Below are positions 16,627 through 24,107 of a stretch of 47,945 bases of DNA, piece after piece. This stretch comes from Streptomyces sp. col6. GTDB taxonomy: Bacteria; Actinomycetota; Actinomycetes; Streptomycetales; Streptomycetaceae. Position numbers and translations under genes: made by a program. The stretch lies in the NCBI RefSeq assembly GCF_008042035.1, contig NZ_RDBL01000006.1:1436762-1484706 (forward strand), read 5' to 3'. Under the pieces are notes generated by a model, which saw nothing but the letters and a program-made list of their open reading frames with translations, was not told the DNA's origin and searched no databases. Within the stretch, counting starts at the first letter, position 1, and every line of letters starts with the position of its first letter.

Positions 16627-16690
16627 TTATTACGGCGTAATAAGTCGGCGGGGTGGGGGGATTATTACGGCGTAATAATCCCCCCACCCC
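16627..16690. promoter_or_regulatory. Twin palindromes TTATTACGGCGTAATAA: candidate partition site
   Basis: The 17-bp palindrome TTATTACGGCGTAATAA occurs at 16627-16643 and again at 16662-16678, 35 bp apart (about 3.3 helical turns). The second copy sits inside a perfect 41-bp palindrome (16650-16690) with 20-bp arms of GGGGTGGGGGG plus ATTATTACG around a single central G. The site lies between the replication operon and parA. It does not match the chromosomal parS consensus known in Streptomyces. It may be the plasmid centromere, a ParB/ParA operator, or partly a terminator of the replication operon whose stop is at 16692. Confidence 0.6.
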
Positions 16691-16691
16691 G

Positions 16692-17075
16692 TCAGTTGCC
16701 GGCCTCCGCCGTCGCGGCCAGGCCGCGTTGCGAGCGGGGCGTCTTGTCGCCGACCCGCTTCGGCTCGATGGTGCTCGGGTCGACCGCTTCGCCGGGTGCG
16801 CCCTCGTGGTACGGGCCGTCCGGGTCGGCATCACGGTCGTGGGGGAGGAGGAAGAAGACCCTGCGCAGGTGGAGTCCGCTGTCGGGGTCGGCCTCGGTGT
16901 GGGCCTCCAGCTCGGTGTAGCCGACCATGCGGCCGTCGCGTTCGTAGCGGGGCTTTCCGCGGCGGCGGGTGGTCTTGTCGAGCGCCTGGCGTACGTAGTC
17001 GAGGTTTTCGGGGTTCTCCAGCCAGACCACAGCGTTCTCGTGGTGGAGGTCGCTCTCGTTCAGCAGCGAGCTCAT
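16692..17075 (-). CDS. Conserved small replication-linked protein, copy A
   Basis: A 127-residue protein of no family I can name. It has an acidic N-terminus (HHENAVVWLEN), a central basic stretch DYVRQALDKTTRRRGKPRY and a conserved core RDGRMVGY, then RRVFFLLPHDRDADPDGPY and a polar tail. A diverged paralogue with the same core (DGRMVGY, LLPHDRD, EPDG) occurs at 23715, again immediately downstream of a superfamily-3 helicase. Being kept next to the helicase in both replicons suggests a replication accessory role. The gap to the helicase stop is 123 bp. Confidence 0.75.
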   Translation of the reverse strand: MSSLLNESDLHHENAVVWLENPENLDYVRQALDKTTRRRGKPRYERDGRMVGYTELEAHTEADPDSGLHLRRVFFLLPHDRDADPDGPYHEGAPGEAVDPSTIEPKRVGDKTPRSQRGLAATAEAGN

Positions 17076-17198
17076 GGCTGCAGCCCCTTTGTGTGTCGGC
17101 CGGCCGGGAGGAGGCCGGGGTGGGTGTGAGCACGTTCCCTGGTGGGGGCACCGTGTTCATGGTAGGCCGGACCGGCGGGTGCGTGCCGGGTACGTGGG

Positions 17199-18734
17199 TC
17201 AGGCATGGCCGGTCCTGGAGTCGTCGTCGGTGAGGAGTCCGAGGCCGGGGTAGTACTTCTTGCCGCTGGACTTCATCATGTCGGCGGGCGAGGCGAGGGA
17301 GAGCTCCTGGCGGACCCGGGTCGCGAACGCGCGCGCCGTCGCGGGCCTGATGCCTTCGCCCGCGCCGCACCAGCCGCTGTAAGCGGCGTAGAGCAGACCC
17401 TGTTCCACGCGGAGGTCAGGGGTGTGGGTGGTGCAGCACTCGGCGAGGAAGCGGCCGATGTGGTCCTCGGTCGTGGCGTAGGCGGCGGTGGCCGAGCGGA
17501 CCGTGGCGGGGCCGTCGAGCGGGTCGCGGGTGGCCAGGTAGAGCTTGGCGCCCTCGATGAGCCATTGCAGGATGCCGGGGCCCTCGCTCTGGACGAGCTC
17601 CTTGGCGAGGTTGTCGATCTTGCGGGCTGCAGGGACGACGCGCTCGAACGGGATCAGGCGGATGCGGCGCCAGAACGCGTGCCCGCCGGTGCCGACTTCG
17701 GGACGGTGATTGCCCAGCAGCCAGAGCTTGTGGGTCGGGTTGAAGCTGAAGAAGTCCTGCCGCATCCGGCGGGCCATGATGCGGTCGCCGCCGGTCAGCA
17801 GCTTCACCCGGGACTCGTCGAACTTGTCGTTCGGCTTGAGCTCCGAGCAGACGACGATGCGCCTGCCGTGCAGTTCGGTCAGCTCGGTGGAGTGCTCGGA
17901 GAACTTGCCCTTCTCCATGAGGAAGCCCGGCGGGGCCGCCTGCGCGTAGTCACCGAGGATCTGCGTCATGACGTCCAGGAGAACGGACTTGCCGTTGGCG
18001 CCGGTCCCGTAGAGGAAGGGAAGCACCTGGGCGCCGACGTCACCGGTGACGGAGTAACCGAGGAGCAGGTGCAGGAAGTGGATGGTCTCCTCGCCCTTGG
18101 CGTCGTCGCCGAACGTGTCGTGCAGGAAGCGGTGCCAGCGCGGAGTCGGTGTCACCTCGGGGGCGACGCTCGTCGCCCGGGAGTGCATGTCGCCCTCGGG
18201 GTCGGGCTTGCGCAGATGCCCGGTGTGCAGGTCGACGACGCCGGCCGGGGTGCACAGAGCGTACGGGTCGCCGTCCAGGACGTCCGGGTCCAGGGCGAGG
18301 GCGGGGGAGGCCTTCGCCTGCGTGAGCATGGCCTTGATGCCCGGGGTCGACATGGAACGGCGCCGGTGGGAGCGCACTTCCCGGTCCGTGAACTGGCCGG
18401 TGGGGTCGGTGGGGGGCATCTGCTCGGCCAGATCGCCCGCCGCCCAGACCGCGGCCTTCTCGCCGCCCGTGCGCTTCCAGCGGTACTGGTCCCAGTGGTA
18501 CCAGCCCAGGCCCTCGACGTGGCGGAACTGGTCACCGAACATGACGGCGAACAGCTTGGCGTTGCCGCGGTCGGTCAGGAGCGCGGGCAACCGGCCCTCG
18601 GGCGGGGGTTCGTGGACCGCGGAGGCGTTCTGCTGGGCGGGCAGGCCGGGGAGGCCGCCCTCGGTTTCGAGAGCGAGCATCTGCTGCGCTGCGGCAGTGG
18701 CGTCGAAGCGCGGGCTGCTGTCGGCGCTGCTCAT
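17199..18734 (-). CDS. Superfamily-3 (D5/P4-type) replicative helicase, replicon A
   Basis: A 511-residue phage/plasmid helicase. Residues about 90-210 are the D5_N-type region (CTPAGVVDLHTGHLR), followed by the SF3 ATPase with Walker A GTGANGKS at 243-250, IVVCSELKP (Walker B region), LLTGGDRIMAR and WLLGNHRPE. The C-terminal part resembles a winged-helix primase-associated domain. It should unwind the origin and drive fork progression. ATG 18734 overlaps the stop of the prim-pol gene, so the two are one translational unit. A paralogue with very similar core sequence lies at 24104. Confidence 0.93.
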   Translation of the reverse strand: MSSADSSPRFDATAAAQQMLALETEGGLPGLPAQQNASAVHEPPPEGRLPALLTDRGNAKLFAVMFGDQFRHVEGLGWYHWDQYRWKRTGGEKAAVWAAGDLAEQMPPTDPTGQFTDREVRSHRRRSMSTPGIKAMLTQAKASPALALDPDVLDGDPYALCTPAGVVDLHTGHLRKPDPEGDMHSRATSVAPEVTPTPRWHRFLHDTFGDDAKGEETIHFLHLLLGYSVTGDVGAQVLPFLYGTGANGKSVLLDVMTQILGDYAQAAPPGFLMEKGKFSEHSTELTELHGRRIVVCSELKPNDKFDESRVKLLTGGDRIMARRMRQDFFSFNPTHKLWLLGNHRPEVGTGGHAFWRRIRLIPFERVVPAARKIDNLAKELVQSEGPGILQWLIEGAKLYLATRDPLDGPATVRSATAAYATTEDHIGRFLAECCTTHTPDLRVEQGLLYAAYSGWCGAGEGIRPATARAFATRVRQELSLASPADMMKSSGKKYYPGLGLLTDDDSRTGHA

Positions 18735-19807
18735 GGGCGTCCTTCGGGATGAAGCGGGCGGGCTGCGCCGGCGGACAGGGCTGAGGCGATGACGGTAAGG
18801 CTGTGCCGGTGGCGGTGCGGGCGCGCGGCGTCGGCGGCTTCGGTGAGCAGGTCATGTGCGCGGGGCTCGGAGAGGTGTCCTGCCGCGACGAGGCCGCCCG
18901 CGGTGTAGGCGGCCCGGTTGAGCTTTTCGGTGAAGGCCGTTCCCTCGGCGGCCACCGCGCAGCCCCGGACCTCGGCGAGCAGGGGTTCGAGCAGCCGCAG
19001 CGCGCGTGAAGCCGCACGGGGCGCCCGTACGGGACGGGGTGCGGGGACCCCGACCGGAGCGGGCTGTGGTGTGTGGCCGGTGCGGTGGAGTTCGGCGGCG
19101 AGCCAGTCGGGCAGGAGTGCGGGCAGGCGGGCCGCGCCGATGGCGGTGTAGGTGCCCGCGGGCGTGCGGGTGGCCGGGGTGACGATATAGCCGCCGGTAG
19201 CGCGGATGTCGACCTGCCAGGCGAGGGCGACCTTGGGGCTGGAGCCCACCGAGGAACGGTAGCGCGGTCCGCCGGGTGCGGTGCGGTACCAGACGTGGAG
19301 GCCGCCGGACGGGGTGCGGACGCGCAGGGTCGACTCGTCCTCGGCGGGGCTGGGAGCGCCTCGCAGTGCGGCAAGGAGGGCAAGGGTGTCGAACCCTGAG
19401 GCCAGGCCGGTCAGGTTGACGCTCTCATGGATCGGGATGCCGGGCAGGAGCCGGTCGCGGTGCGGGACTTCGGCACTGTGTGCGTCGATGTCCAGTACGA
19501 CGAGGCCGGCCGGGCCGCACGAGACGCCGACGCCGAGGGCCGGGTTGACACCCCACCAGGCGGCCAGAAGCTCCGGGTCGGTGGTCGCGGCGTGGAAGCC
19601 GTGGCACCACTTGCCGGCGGGCAGGCAGGGGCAGTCCGCCGGGCGGTGCGGATCCTCGCGGCAGGTCGGGCAGTTCCCTGCGGGGGTCTTGCGTCCGGCG
19701 GCCAGGGGGTGGACGGGCCAGCCGTTCGCGGCGCACCAACGGGCCATGTCGAAGGGACTCGTGGCGCCCGCCGCGGGCGGGCCACCGGTCTCTCTTTGAC
19801 GCGGCAC
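18731..19807 (-). CDS. Bifunctional DNA primase/polymerase (prim-pol)
   Basis: A 358-residue plasmid or phage prim-pol of the archaeo-eukaryotic primase superfamily. The N-terminus has the typical zinc-binding insert with Cys46, Cys49, Cys59, Cys61, Cys68 and His69. The catalytic DxD is VVLDIDAH (Asp106, Asp108), and the later SGGLHVWY and ATGGYIVTP strands complete the active site. GTG 19807 is preceded by AAGGA at suitable spacing. It is the first gene of the replication operon, starting about 100 bp from the nearest iteron. Replicon B has no counterpart. Confidence 0.93.
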   Translation of the reverse strand: MPRQRETGGPPAAGATSPFDMARWCAANGWPVHPLAAGRKTPAGNCPTCREDPHRPADCPCLPAGKWCHGFHAATTDPELLAAWWGVNPALGVGVSCGPAGLVVLDIDAHSAEVPHRDRLLPGIPIHESVNLTGLASGFDTLALLAALRGAPSPAEDESTLRVRTPSGGLHVWYRTAPGGPRYRSSVGSSPKVALAWQVDIRATGGYIVTPATRTPAGTYTAIGAARLPALLPDWLAAELHRTGHTPQPAPVGVPAPRPVRAPRAASRALRLLEPLLAEVRGCAVAAEGTAFTEKLNRAAYTAGGLVAAGHLSEPRAHDLLTEAADAARPHRHRHSLTVIASALSAGAARPLHPEGRP

Positions 19808-19903
19808 GCTGATCGTCCTTGCCGAGGGCCAACAGTTGTTCAGTCCTGAACGACTCGGTCCCTCGGGAGAAAACCCAGTTCAGAGGGGTTACGCCACGGG
19901 ATT

Positions 19904-20436
19904 GAGGGACTGAAGGGACTGAGTTTTCGGATTCGGCTCAGAGCCTACAACAGGCGTCTCCCGTCGGCCGGGACTCTTCGTTCCGCGAGTCCCTTCAGTC
20001 CCTTGCCCGGGGGAGGAGTTGTGCATCGGGGCCGGGCGTGTCGGGGCGTGAGCCGGTCTCGGCGGAGAGGGATCGAAGGGGAGGGACTGAACGCGGAGCG
20101 GAGGGACTGGGAGTTTCGGTCCCTCTTCGGTCCCTCGGTAAAACCTGCAGGTCAGCGGGTTGCGGGCAAAAAAGAGAGGGACTGAAGGGACTCAAGGTCG
20201 GTAGTTATCAGCGCTTCAGGACCAGAGTAGTAGGTACAAAGGGATATATAGGTTTGTTCTACGCGTGCGCGCATACACACGCCTGCATAATCGCTGATAA
20301 CTACCAACCTTGAGTCCCTTCAGTCCCTTCGGTCCCTGGTTTTTAGGCAGAGCAGGTCTCTGAACTGCGGTTTTTTCCGGAGGGACCGAAGAGGGACCGA
20401 ACGGCGAGGGACTGAACGCGGACTTCAGTCCCTCGC
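19904..20436. other. Candidate replication origin A with GGGACTGAA iterons
   Basis: About 530 bp without a gene, packed with the repeat GGGACTGAA (and GGGACCGAA) in both orientations: 19904-19923, 19987-20004, 20081-20091, 20101-20110, 20117-20138, 20177-20195, 20310-20338, 20380-20402 and 20404-20436. A near-perfect inverted repeat (20177-20212 against 20293-20328, one mismatch in 36) brackets an 80-base core containing GGGATATATAGG and ACGCGTGCGCGCATAC. Outer boxes AAACCTGCAGGTC (20141) and CTGCGGTTTTTTCCGG (20365) complete the layout. It lies directly upstream of the prim-pol operon, as expected for an iteron origin. Between 19808 and 19903 I see only the operon leader. Confidence 0.75.
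20177..20328. repeat. 36-bp inverted repeat around the origin A core
   Basis: Left arm 20177-20212 and right arm 20293-20328 match at 35 of 36 positions. Each arm consists of two iterons followed by GGT[C/T]GGTAGTTATCAGC. The enclosed core is AT-rich in its middle and could be the unwinding element. Confidence 0.85.
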
Positions 20437-21291
20437 GGCCCCGGCGGGCCGGAACGCGTCCAGGTGGTCCGACGCCCAGTCGCGGTACGTCCGGGCCGGG
20501 CGCCCGAGCAGGCCGGGGAGAGTGGCGTCCACGTCTGCCTTGGAGCCGCTGTGCTGCCGTCTGGCGCTCTCCAGGAGCGCTTCGGTGATCTCGGTCGGGT
20601 AGCGCGCTGCGAGGGCCGTACGGGCCTGCTGAGGGCTCAGCTCCTCGAACCGGAGCTCCTGGCCCAGGAGCTGGGCGAGCTGAGCCGTCTGCTGGGCCGC
20701 CGAGAGGGCCTGAGGGCCGGTCAGGGTATAGGCCCGGCCCACGTGGGCCTCCTCCGGCCCGGTGAGGGCCCGTACAGCCGCCTCGGCCACGTCCCCCGGG
20801 GCGACACAGGCGTTCACCGAGGTCCCGTACAGGGCGCGCACCACCCGCTCGGAGCGGACGGAGCGGGCCCAGGACAGGGTGTTGGACATGAAGGCGCGGG
20901 GGCGCAGCAGGGTCCAGCGCATCCCGGAGGCGCGCAGCAGGTCCTCGTTGTGGCGCTGGCGACGGGTGATCAGATCATCGGCCCGGGGGTCGGTGACGGC
21001 GGCTGCGGAGAGTTTGACGATGTGCCGGACCCCGGCCGCGCGGGCCGGTTCGAGGAAGCGGGTGTCGTCGTCCCCGTCGGGGGTGGTGACCAGGAAGGCG
21101 GTGTGGACGTTGTGCAGAGCGTCCGTCAGTGAGGCGGGGTCGGTGAAGTCGCCGTGGATGATCCGGGCGTTCCGCGTGGCGCCGGTGACCCGTTCGGGGT
21201 GCCTGGCCATGATGCGCACGGGCAGGTCGGCGGGGAGGCGGCGGACCACTTCACGGCCGATCGTCCCGGTTGCGCCCGTGACGAGGATCAT
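20425..21291 (-). CDS. NmrA-like NAD(P)-dependent reductase
   Basis: A 288-residue NmrA/atypical-SDR protein. The N-terminal ILVTGATGTIGREVVRRL binds NAD(P), and HIVKLSAAAV and WTLLRPRAFMSN are typical core strands. It may act as the ketoreductase of a butyrolactone/butenolide pathway, because it is divergent from an ArpA-like receptor and shares its ARE; a redox-sensor role is the alternative. The last codons and the TGA are encoded inside an origin-A iteron (GCGAGGGACTGAA), so the gene appears to have been joined exactly at the origin edge. GGAAAGGG precedes the ATG. Confidence 0.85.
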   Translation of the reverse strand: MILVTGATGTIGREVVRRLPADLPVRIMARHPERVTGATRNARIIHGDFTDPASLTDALHNVHTAFLVTTPDGDDDTRFLEPARAAGVRHIVKLSAAAVTDPRADDLITRRQRHNEDLLRASGMRWTLLRPRAFMSNTLSWARSVRSERVVRALYGTSVNACVAPGDVAEAAVRALTGPEEAHVGRAYTLTGPQALSAAQQTAQLAQLLGQELRFEELSPQQARTALAARYPTEITEALLESARRQHSGSKADVDATLPGLLGRPARTYRDWASDHLDAFRPAGAARD

Positions 21292-21350
21292 GGTTTCCCT
21301 TTCCTGCCGGACATTTCCCCGACCAGGGCGGAGGGAAGGAGCCGGCCTGT

Positions 21351-21375
21351 AAGATACGAACTGGACGGTTTATTT
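21351..21375. promoter_or_regulatory. ARE-like operator between the NmrA and receptor genes
   Basis: AAGATACGAACTGGACGG followed by TTTATTT matches the autoregulatory-element pattern bound by ArpA-type receptors (A-rich ATAC half, central C/G-rich dyad, GGTTT half). It lies between the divergent NmrA-like and receptor genes and is nearly identical in layout to the site at 30581. Confidence 0.75.
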
Positions 21376-21417
21376 ACTCTCCCCACGTTCGACCACCCTG
21401 AGGAGGGAGGAGGCAGA

Positions 21418-22089
21418 GTGGCTGAGCAGCTACGGGCTATCCGTACCCGGCAGACGATTCTTTCGGCAGCGGCCAAGATCTTCGAGGAGCAGGGGTACCA
21501 AGCAGCCACGATCTCCCAGATCCTCACCGAGGCGGGGGTGACCAAGGGCGCGCTGTACTTCCACTTCCACTCCAAGGAGGACCTCGCCCAGGGCGTTCTC
21601 TCCGAGCAGGACCAGCGCATCATCGTGCCGATGCGAGCGTCCAAGGTGCAGGAGATCGTCGACGTCGTCATGCTGCACGCCCACCGCCTCCAGACCGACC
21701 CGATGGTGCGGGCCGGTGTCCGGCTGACGATGGACCAGCTGACGCAGAACCTCGACCGCAGCGGCCCGTTCCTGCGGTGGGGCGAGGTCGGGCTCGACCT
21801 GCTCCAGCAGGCGCAGGCCCAGGGCGAGTTGCTGCCGCACATCACGCCGCCGGAGACGGCCGACGTCATTGTGGGCTCCTTCGCCGGTATCCAGTCCATG
21901 TCGCAGGCCGTGTGCGAGTACCGCGACCTGGTTGTGCGGGTGTCCGCACTGATGCGTCATCTGCTGCCCAGCGCGGTGGTGCCGTCGGTGCTGGCGTCGC
22001 TCGACCTGTCCGACACCCGGGGGGCCAGGGTGTACGCGGAGGCGCTGAAGGCGGCCGATCTGCGGGACGTTCTGGAGACCGCGAGCTGA
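21418..22089 (+). CDS. ArpA-type gamma-butyrolactone/butenolide receptor, TetR family
   Basis: A 223-residue TetR-family regulator with the N-terminal helix-turn-helix characteristic of A-factor-type receptors (RTRQTILSAAAKIFEEQGYQ, then GVTKGALYFHFHSKEDLA at about 40-60). The C-terminal domain is helical and contains one conserved region PFLRWGEVGLDLL. GTG 21418 follows GGAGGAGG. The ARE just upstream indicates autoregulation and joint control of the NmrA-like gene. Likely a repressor released by the cluster's own small signal molecule. A second, shorter relative lies at 31040. Confidence 0.9.
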   Translation: MAEQLRAIRTRQTILSAAAKIFEEQGYQAATISQILTEAGVTKGALYFHFHSKEDLAQGVLSEQDQRIIVPMRASKVQEIVDVVMLHAHRLQTDPMVRAGVRLTMDQLTQNLDRSGPFLRWGEVGLDLLQQAQAQGELLPHITPPETADVIVGSFAGIQSMSQAVCEYRDLVVRVSALMRHLLPSAVVPSVLASLDLSDTRGARVYAEALKAADLRDVLETAS

Positions 22090-22093
22090 GAGC

Positions 22094-22142
22094 GGCCGGG
22101 CGCCCCGGATCCCGTCGTTTCACGAGGCAGGGGCGCCCGGCC
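22094..22142. terminator. Bidirectional hairpin between convergent genes
   Basis: GGCCGGGCGCCCC (22094-22106) and GGGGCGCCCGGCC (22130-22142) are perfect 13-bp arms with a 23-base loop. The right arm overlaps the last codons of the FAD monooxygenase. It separates the convergent receptor and monooxygenase genes. Confidence 0.65.
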
Positions 22143-23619
22143 CGAAGTACGCCGTCAGCACCTGCTCCAGCCCGCTGTCGCCCGGTACCCAGGCGAGATG
22201 GCCGTCGGGCCGCAGCAGCGCCGCCTCGTACGGCACGGCGGGCGTGGGCCGTACCTCAACGGTGCGCAGGATGCCCGCCCAGCCCTGGGCCGCCTCGCGG
22301 TGGCGGCCGGACTTCTCGCCGAGGAGCAGCAGGAGCGGCCGTCCGTCGCGCAGGAGGCGGATGACGTCGGTGTCGCCCTCCGGGGTACTGAGCACGGTGT
22401 TGGCGAGGTACGTCCCGGCCGCCGGACCGCCCGCGCCGGTGTGGTCGGGCAGGACGGTGTCCTGGGCACTGATCAGGCCGCTGAGGTGGCCGCTTCCGCT
22501 CTCAGCCGCGAGGAGGCCGGTGAACACCGTGCGCAGGGCGTCCGCTTCGTGCCCCGTGCGCATCAGGGCGAGCTGGGCGAGGGTGCCGTCGATGACACGG
22601 CGGGCGAGCGGGCGCCGTTCCGCGTCGTAGCTCGCCAACAGGCCGTCGCCGGCCGTGCCGCGCACCGCGTGGGCCAGCTTCCAGCTCAGGTTCAGCGCGT
22701 CGAGCACGCCGGTGCTCAGGCCCTGGCCACCGATCGGGAAGTGCACGTGCGCGGCGTCGCCGACGAGGAAGACCCGTCCCAGGGCGAACGTCCGGGCCAG
22801 GCGGGCGAAGTCGCTGAAACGGCTGGGCCAGTGCGGCGAGTGCATCGCGACGTCGCGGCCCGCGATGCGGGACACCTCGCGGCGCAGCTCCTCCAGGGTG
22901 ACGGGCCGCCGCCGGTCCTCGTGGGGTCCGGAGCAGTCGAGCGTACGGAGATGGGTACGCCCCCCGGCGTCGTGCTTGGCGACGATCCAGCCGCGCGGGG
23001 TGCGGTGCCAGCCCTTGGGCAGCGCACCCGGATCGGCCAGGGTGACCGTCCCCATCAGCGCGGACACCGTCGCCGGGACCGTGTCCGACTCGATGCCCGC
23101 TCGGGCGCGGACCGTGCTGCGGGCGCCGTCGGCCCCGACCACGTACGCGGCGCGGAAGACGGCCGGGCCCCCGGGGGTTTCGGCGGTGACCCGTACACCG
23201 GTCCCGTCCTGGACGACGTCGGTGACGCGGTGGCCCCGCAGGACGTGCGCCCCGGCCTCGCGCGCCCGGGTCTCCAGGTGCCGTTCCAGCGCGGCCTGGG
23301 CGCACTTGAGGACCGGCTCGGGTTCGTGCGGGGGAGCGGTGATGGTCAGGCCCGGGAGGCCCGCGAAGTGGAAGGCGGCGGAGGTGGATTCCGGCCCGTA
23401 CGAGGAGTCGGGCGCACCCGGCAGATGTCCCCGGCGGGCCAGGGACTGCACCGCGCGGGCGTGCAGCGTGGTCGCCTTGGGCTGCTCGGAGACCTCGGTC
23501 CTCGGTTCGAGGAGTACGGTGTCGACACCGTAGGCGGCGAGTTCGGCTGCGACGAGCATGCCGACGGGGCCTCCGCCGGCCACGAGCACCTGGGCCCCGA
23601 TGGGACGTTCCCCCTGCAC
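22120..23619 (-). CDS. FAD-dependent aromatic-hydroxylase-type monooxygenase
   Basis: A 499-residue class A flavoprotein monooxygenase. The Rossmann motif VLVAGGGPVGMLVAAELA lies near the N-terminus, the DG motif is VVGADGARSTVR and the GD motif is RVFLVGDAAHVHFPIGGQGL. A thioredoxin-like C-terminal region follows, as in polyketide hydroxylases. I start at GTG 23619, preceded by AAAGGCG, because the ARE lies just upstream. It is grouped with the receptor and NmrA-like genes, so it may modify the signal molecule or the product under receptor control. Confidence 0.9.
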   Translation of the reverse strand: MQGERPIGAQVLVAGGGPVGMLVAAELAAYGVDTVLLEPRTEVSEQPKATTLHARAVQSLARRGHLPGAPDSSYGPESTSAAFHFAGLPGLTITAPPHEPEPVLKCAQAALERHLETRAREAGAHVLRGHRVTDVVQDGTGVRVTAETPGGPAVFRAAYVVGADGARSTVRARAGIESDTVPATVSALMGTVTLADPGALPKGWHRTPRGWIVAKHDAGGRTHLRTLDCSGPHEDRRRPVTLEELRREVSRIAGRDVAMHSPHWPSRFSDFARLARTFALGRVFLVGDAAHVHFPIGGQGLSTGVLDALNLSWKLAHAVRGTAGDGLLASYDAERRPLARRVIDGTLAQLALMRTGHEADALRTVFTGLLAAESGSGHLSGLISAQDTVLPDHTGAGGPAAGTYLANTVLSTPEGDTDVIRLLRDGRPLLLLLGEKSGRHREAAQGWAGILRTVEVRPTPAVPYEAALLRPDGHLAWVPGDSGLEQVLTAYFGPGAPAS

Positions 23620-23652
23620 GGCGGCGCCTTTCTGTTCGCGGTCGGACCGACG

Positions 23653-23682
23653 AACAGAAATATACCGGACGTGCTGTTTCTT
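23653..23682. promoter_or_regulatory. ARE-like operator upstream of the FAD monooxygenase
   Basis: AATATACCGGACGTGCTG followed by TTTCTT fits the ARE layout, and AACAG/CTGTT arms form a dyad. It lies 34 bases before the chosen start codon of the monooxygenase gene on the minus strand, overlapping its expected promoter. Confidence 0.7.
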
Positions 23683-23714
23683 ATCCATCCCGGGTCGCCC
23701 TGGGCGGGGCAGGG

Positions 23715-24107
23715 CTACGGCTGGAGCTCGCGAGCCGCCGACGAGGACATGGGACCGCCCTCCGAACGCTCGGTCTTGTGCCCCTTGCTGCCCGGGGCGA
23801 GCGTTCGTACGTCCACGGCCTCGGCCGGGGCGCCCCGCGCGTACAGCCCGTCCGGCTCGGTGTCCCGGTCGTGGGGGAGCAGCCAGAACACCCGGCGGCG
23901 GAAGGTGCCCGAGGAGCGGGACGGCTTGGCCTTCGGGCCGAGCAGCGCGTACCCGACCATTCTGCCGTCGCGATGGTAGGCGGGCCTGCCCCGGCGGGTC
24001 GGCAGGCGGTCCAGGCTCTGGCGGACGTAGTCGAGCGCGCTGATGTCCTCGAGCCACACGAGGTCCACCTCGTGGACGATCTCGTCCTCTGCGATGAGGG
24101 CGCTCAT
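23715..24107 (-). CDS. Conserved small replication-linked protein, copy B
   Basis: A 130-residue paralogue of the protein at 16692. Shared blocks are LDYVRQSLDRLPTRRGRPAY, RDGRMVGY and RRRVFWLLPHDRDTEPDG. The rest is diverged, including a Ser/Lys-rich insertion and a different tail. The ATG overlaps the helicase stop (ATGA), a tighter coupling than in replicon A. Function unknown; the basic core may bind nucleic acid. Confidence 0.75.
   Translation of the reverse strand: MSALIAEDEIVHEVDLVWLEDISALDYVRQSLDRLPTRRGRPAYHRDGRMVGYALLGPKAKPSRSSGTFRRRVFWLLPHDRDTEPDGLYARGAPAEAVDVRTLAPGSKGHKTERSEGGPMSSSAARELQP

Noticed and set aside
14363..17075. Chromosomal-type parS (GTTTCACGTGAAAC)
   Set aside because: I did not find this sequence near parAB; the local palindromes have a different core.
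20003..20313. Small open frames inside origin A
   Set aside because: They are built from iteron sequence, without ribosome sites or actinomycete codon bias.
19904..20436. CRISPR array
   Set aside because: The repeats are short, occur in both orientations with irregular spacing, and no cas gene is near; an iteron origin fits better.
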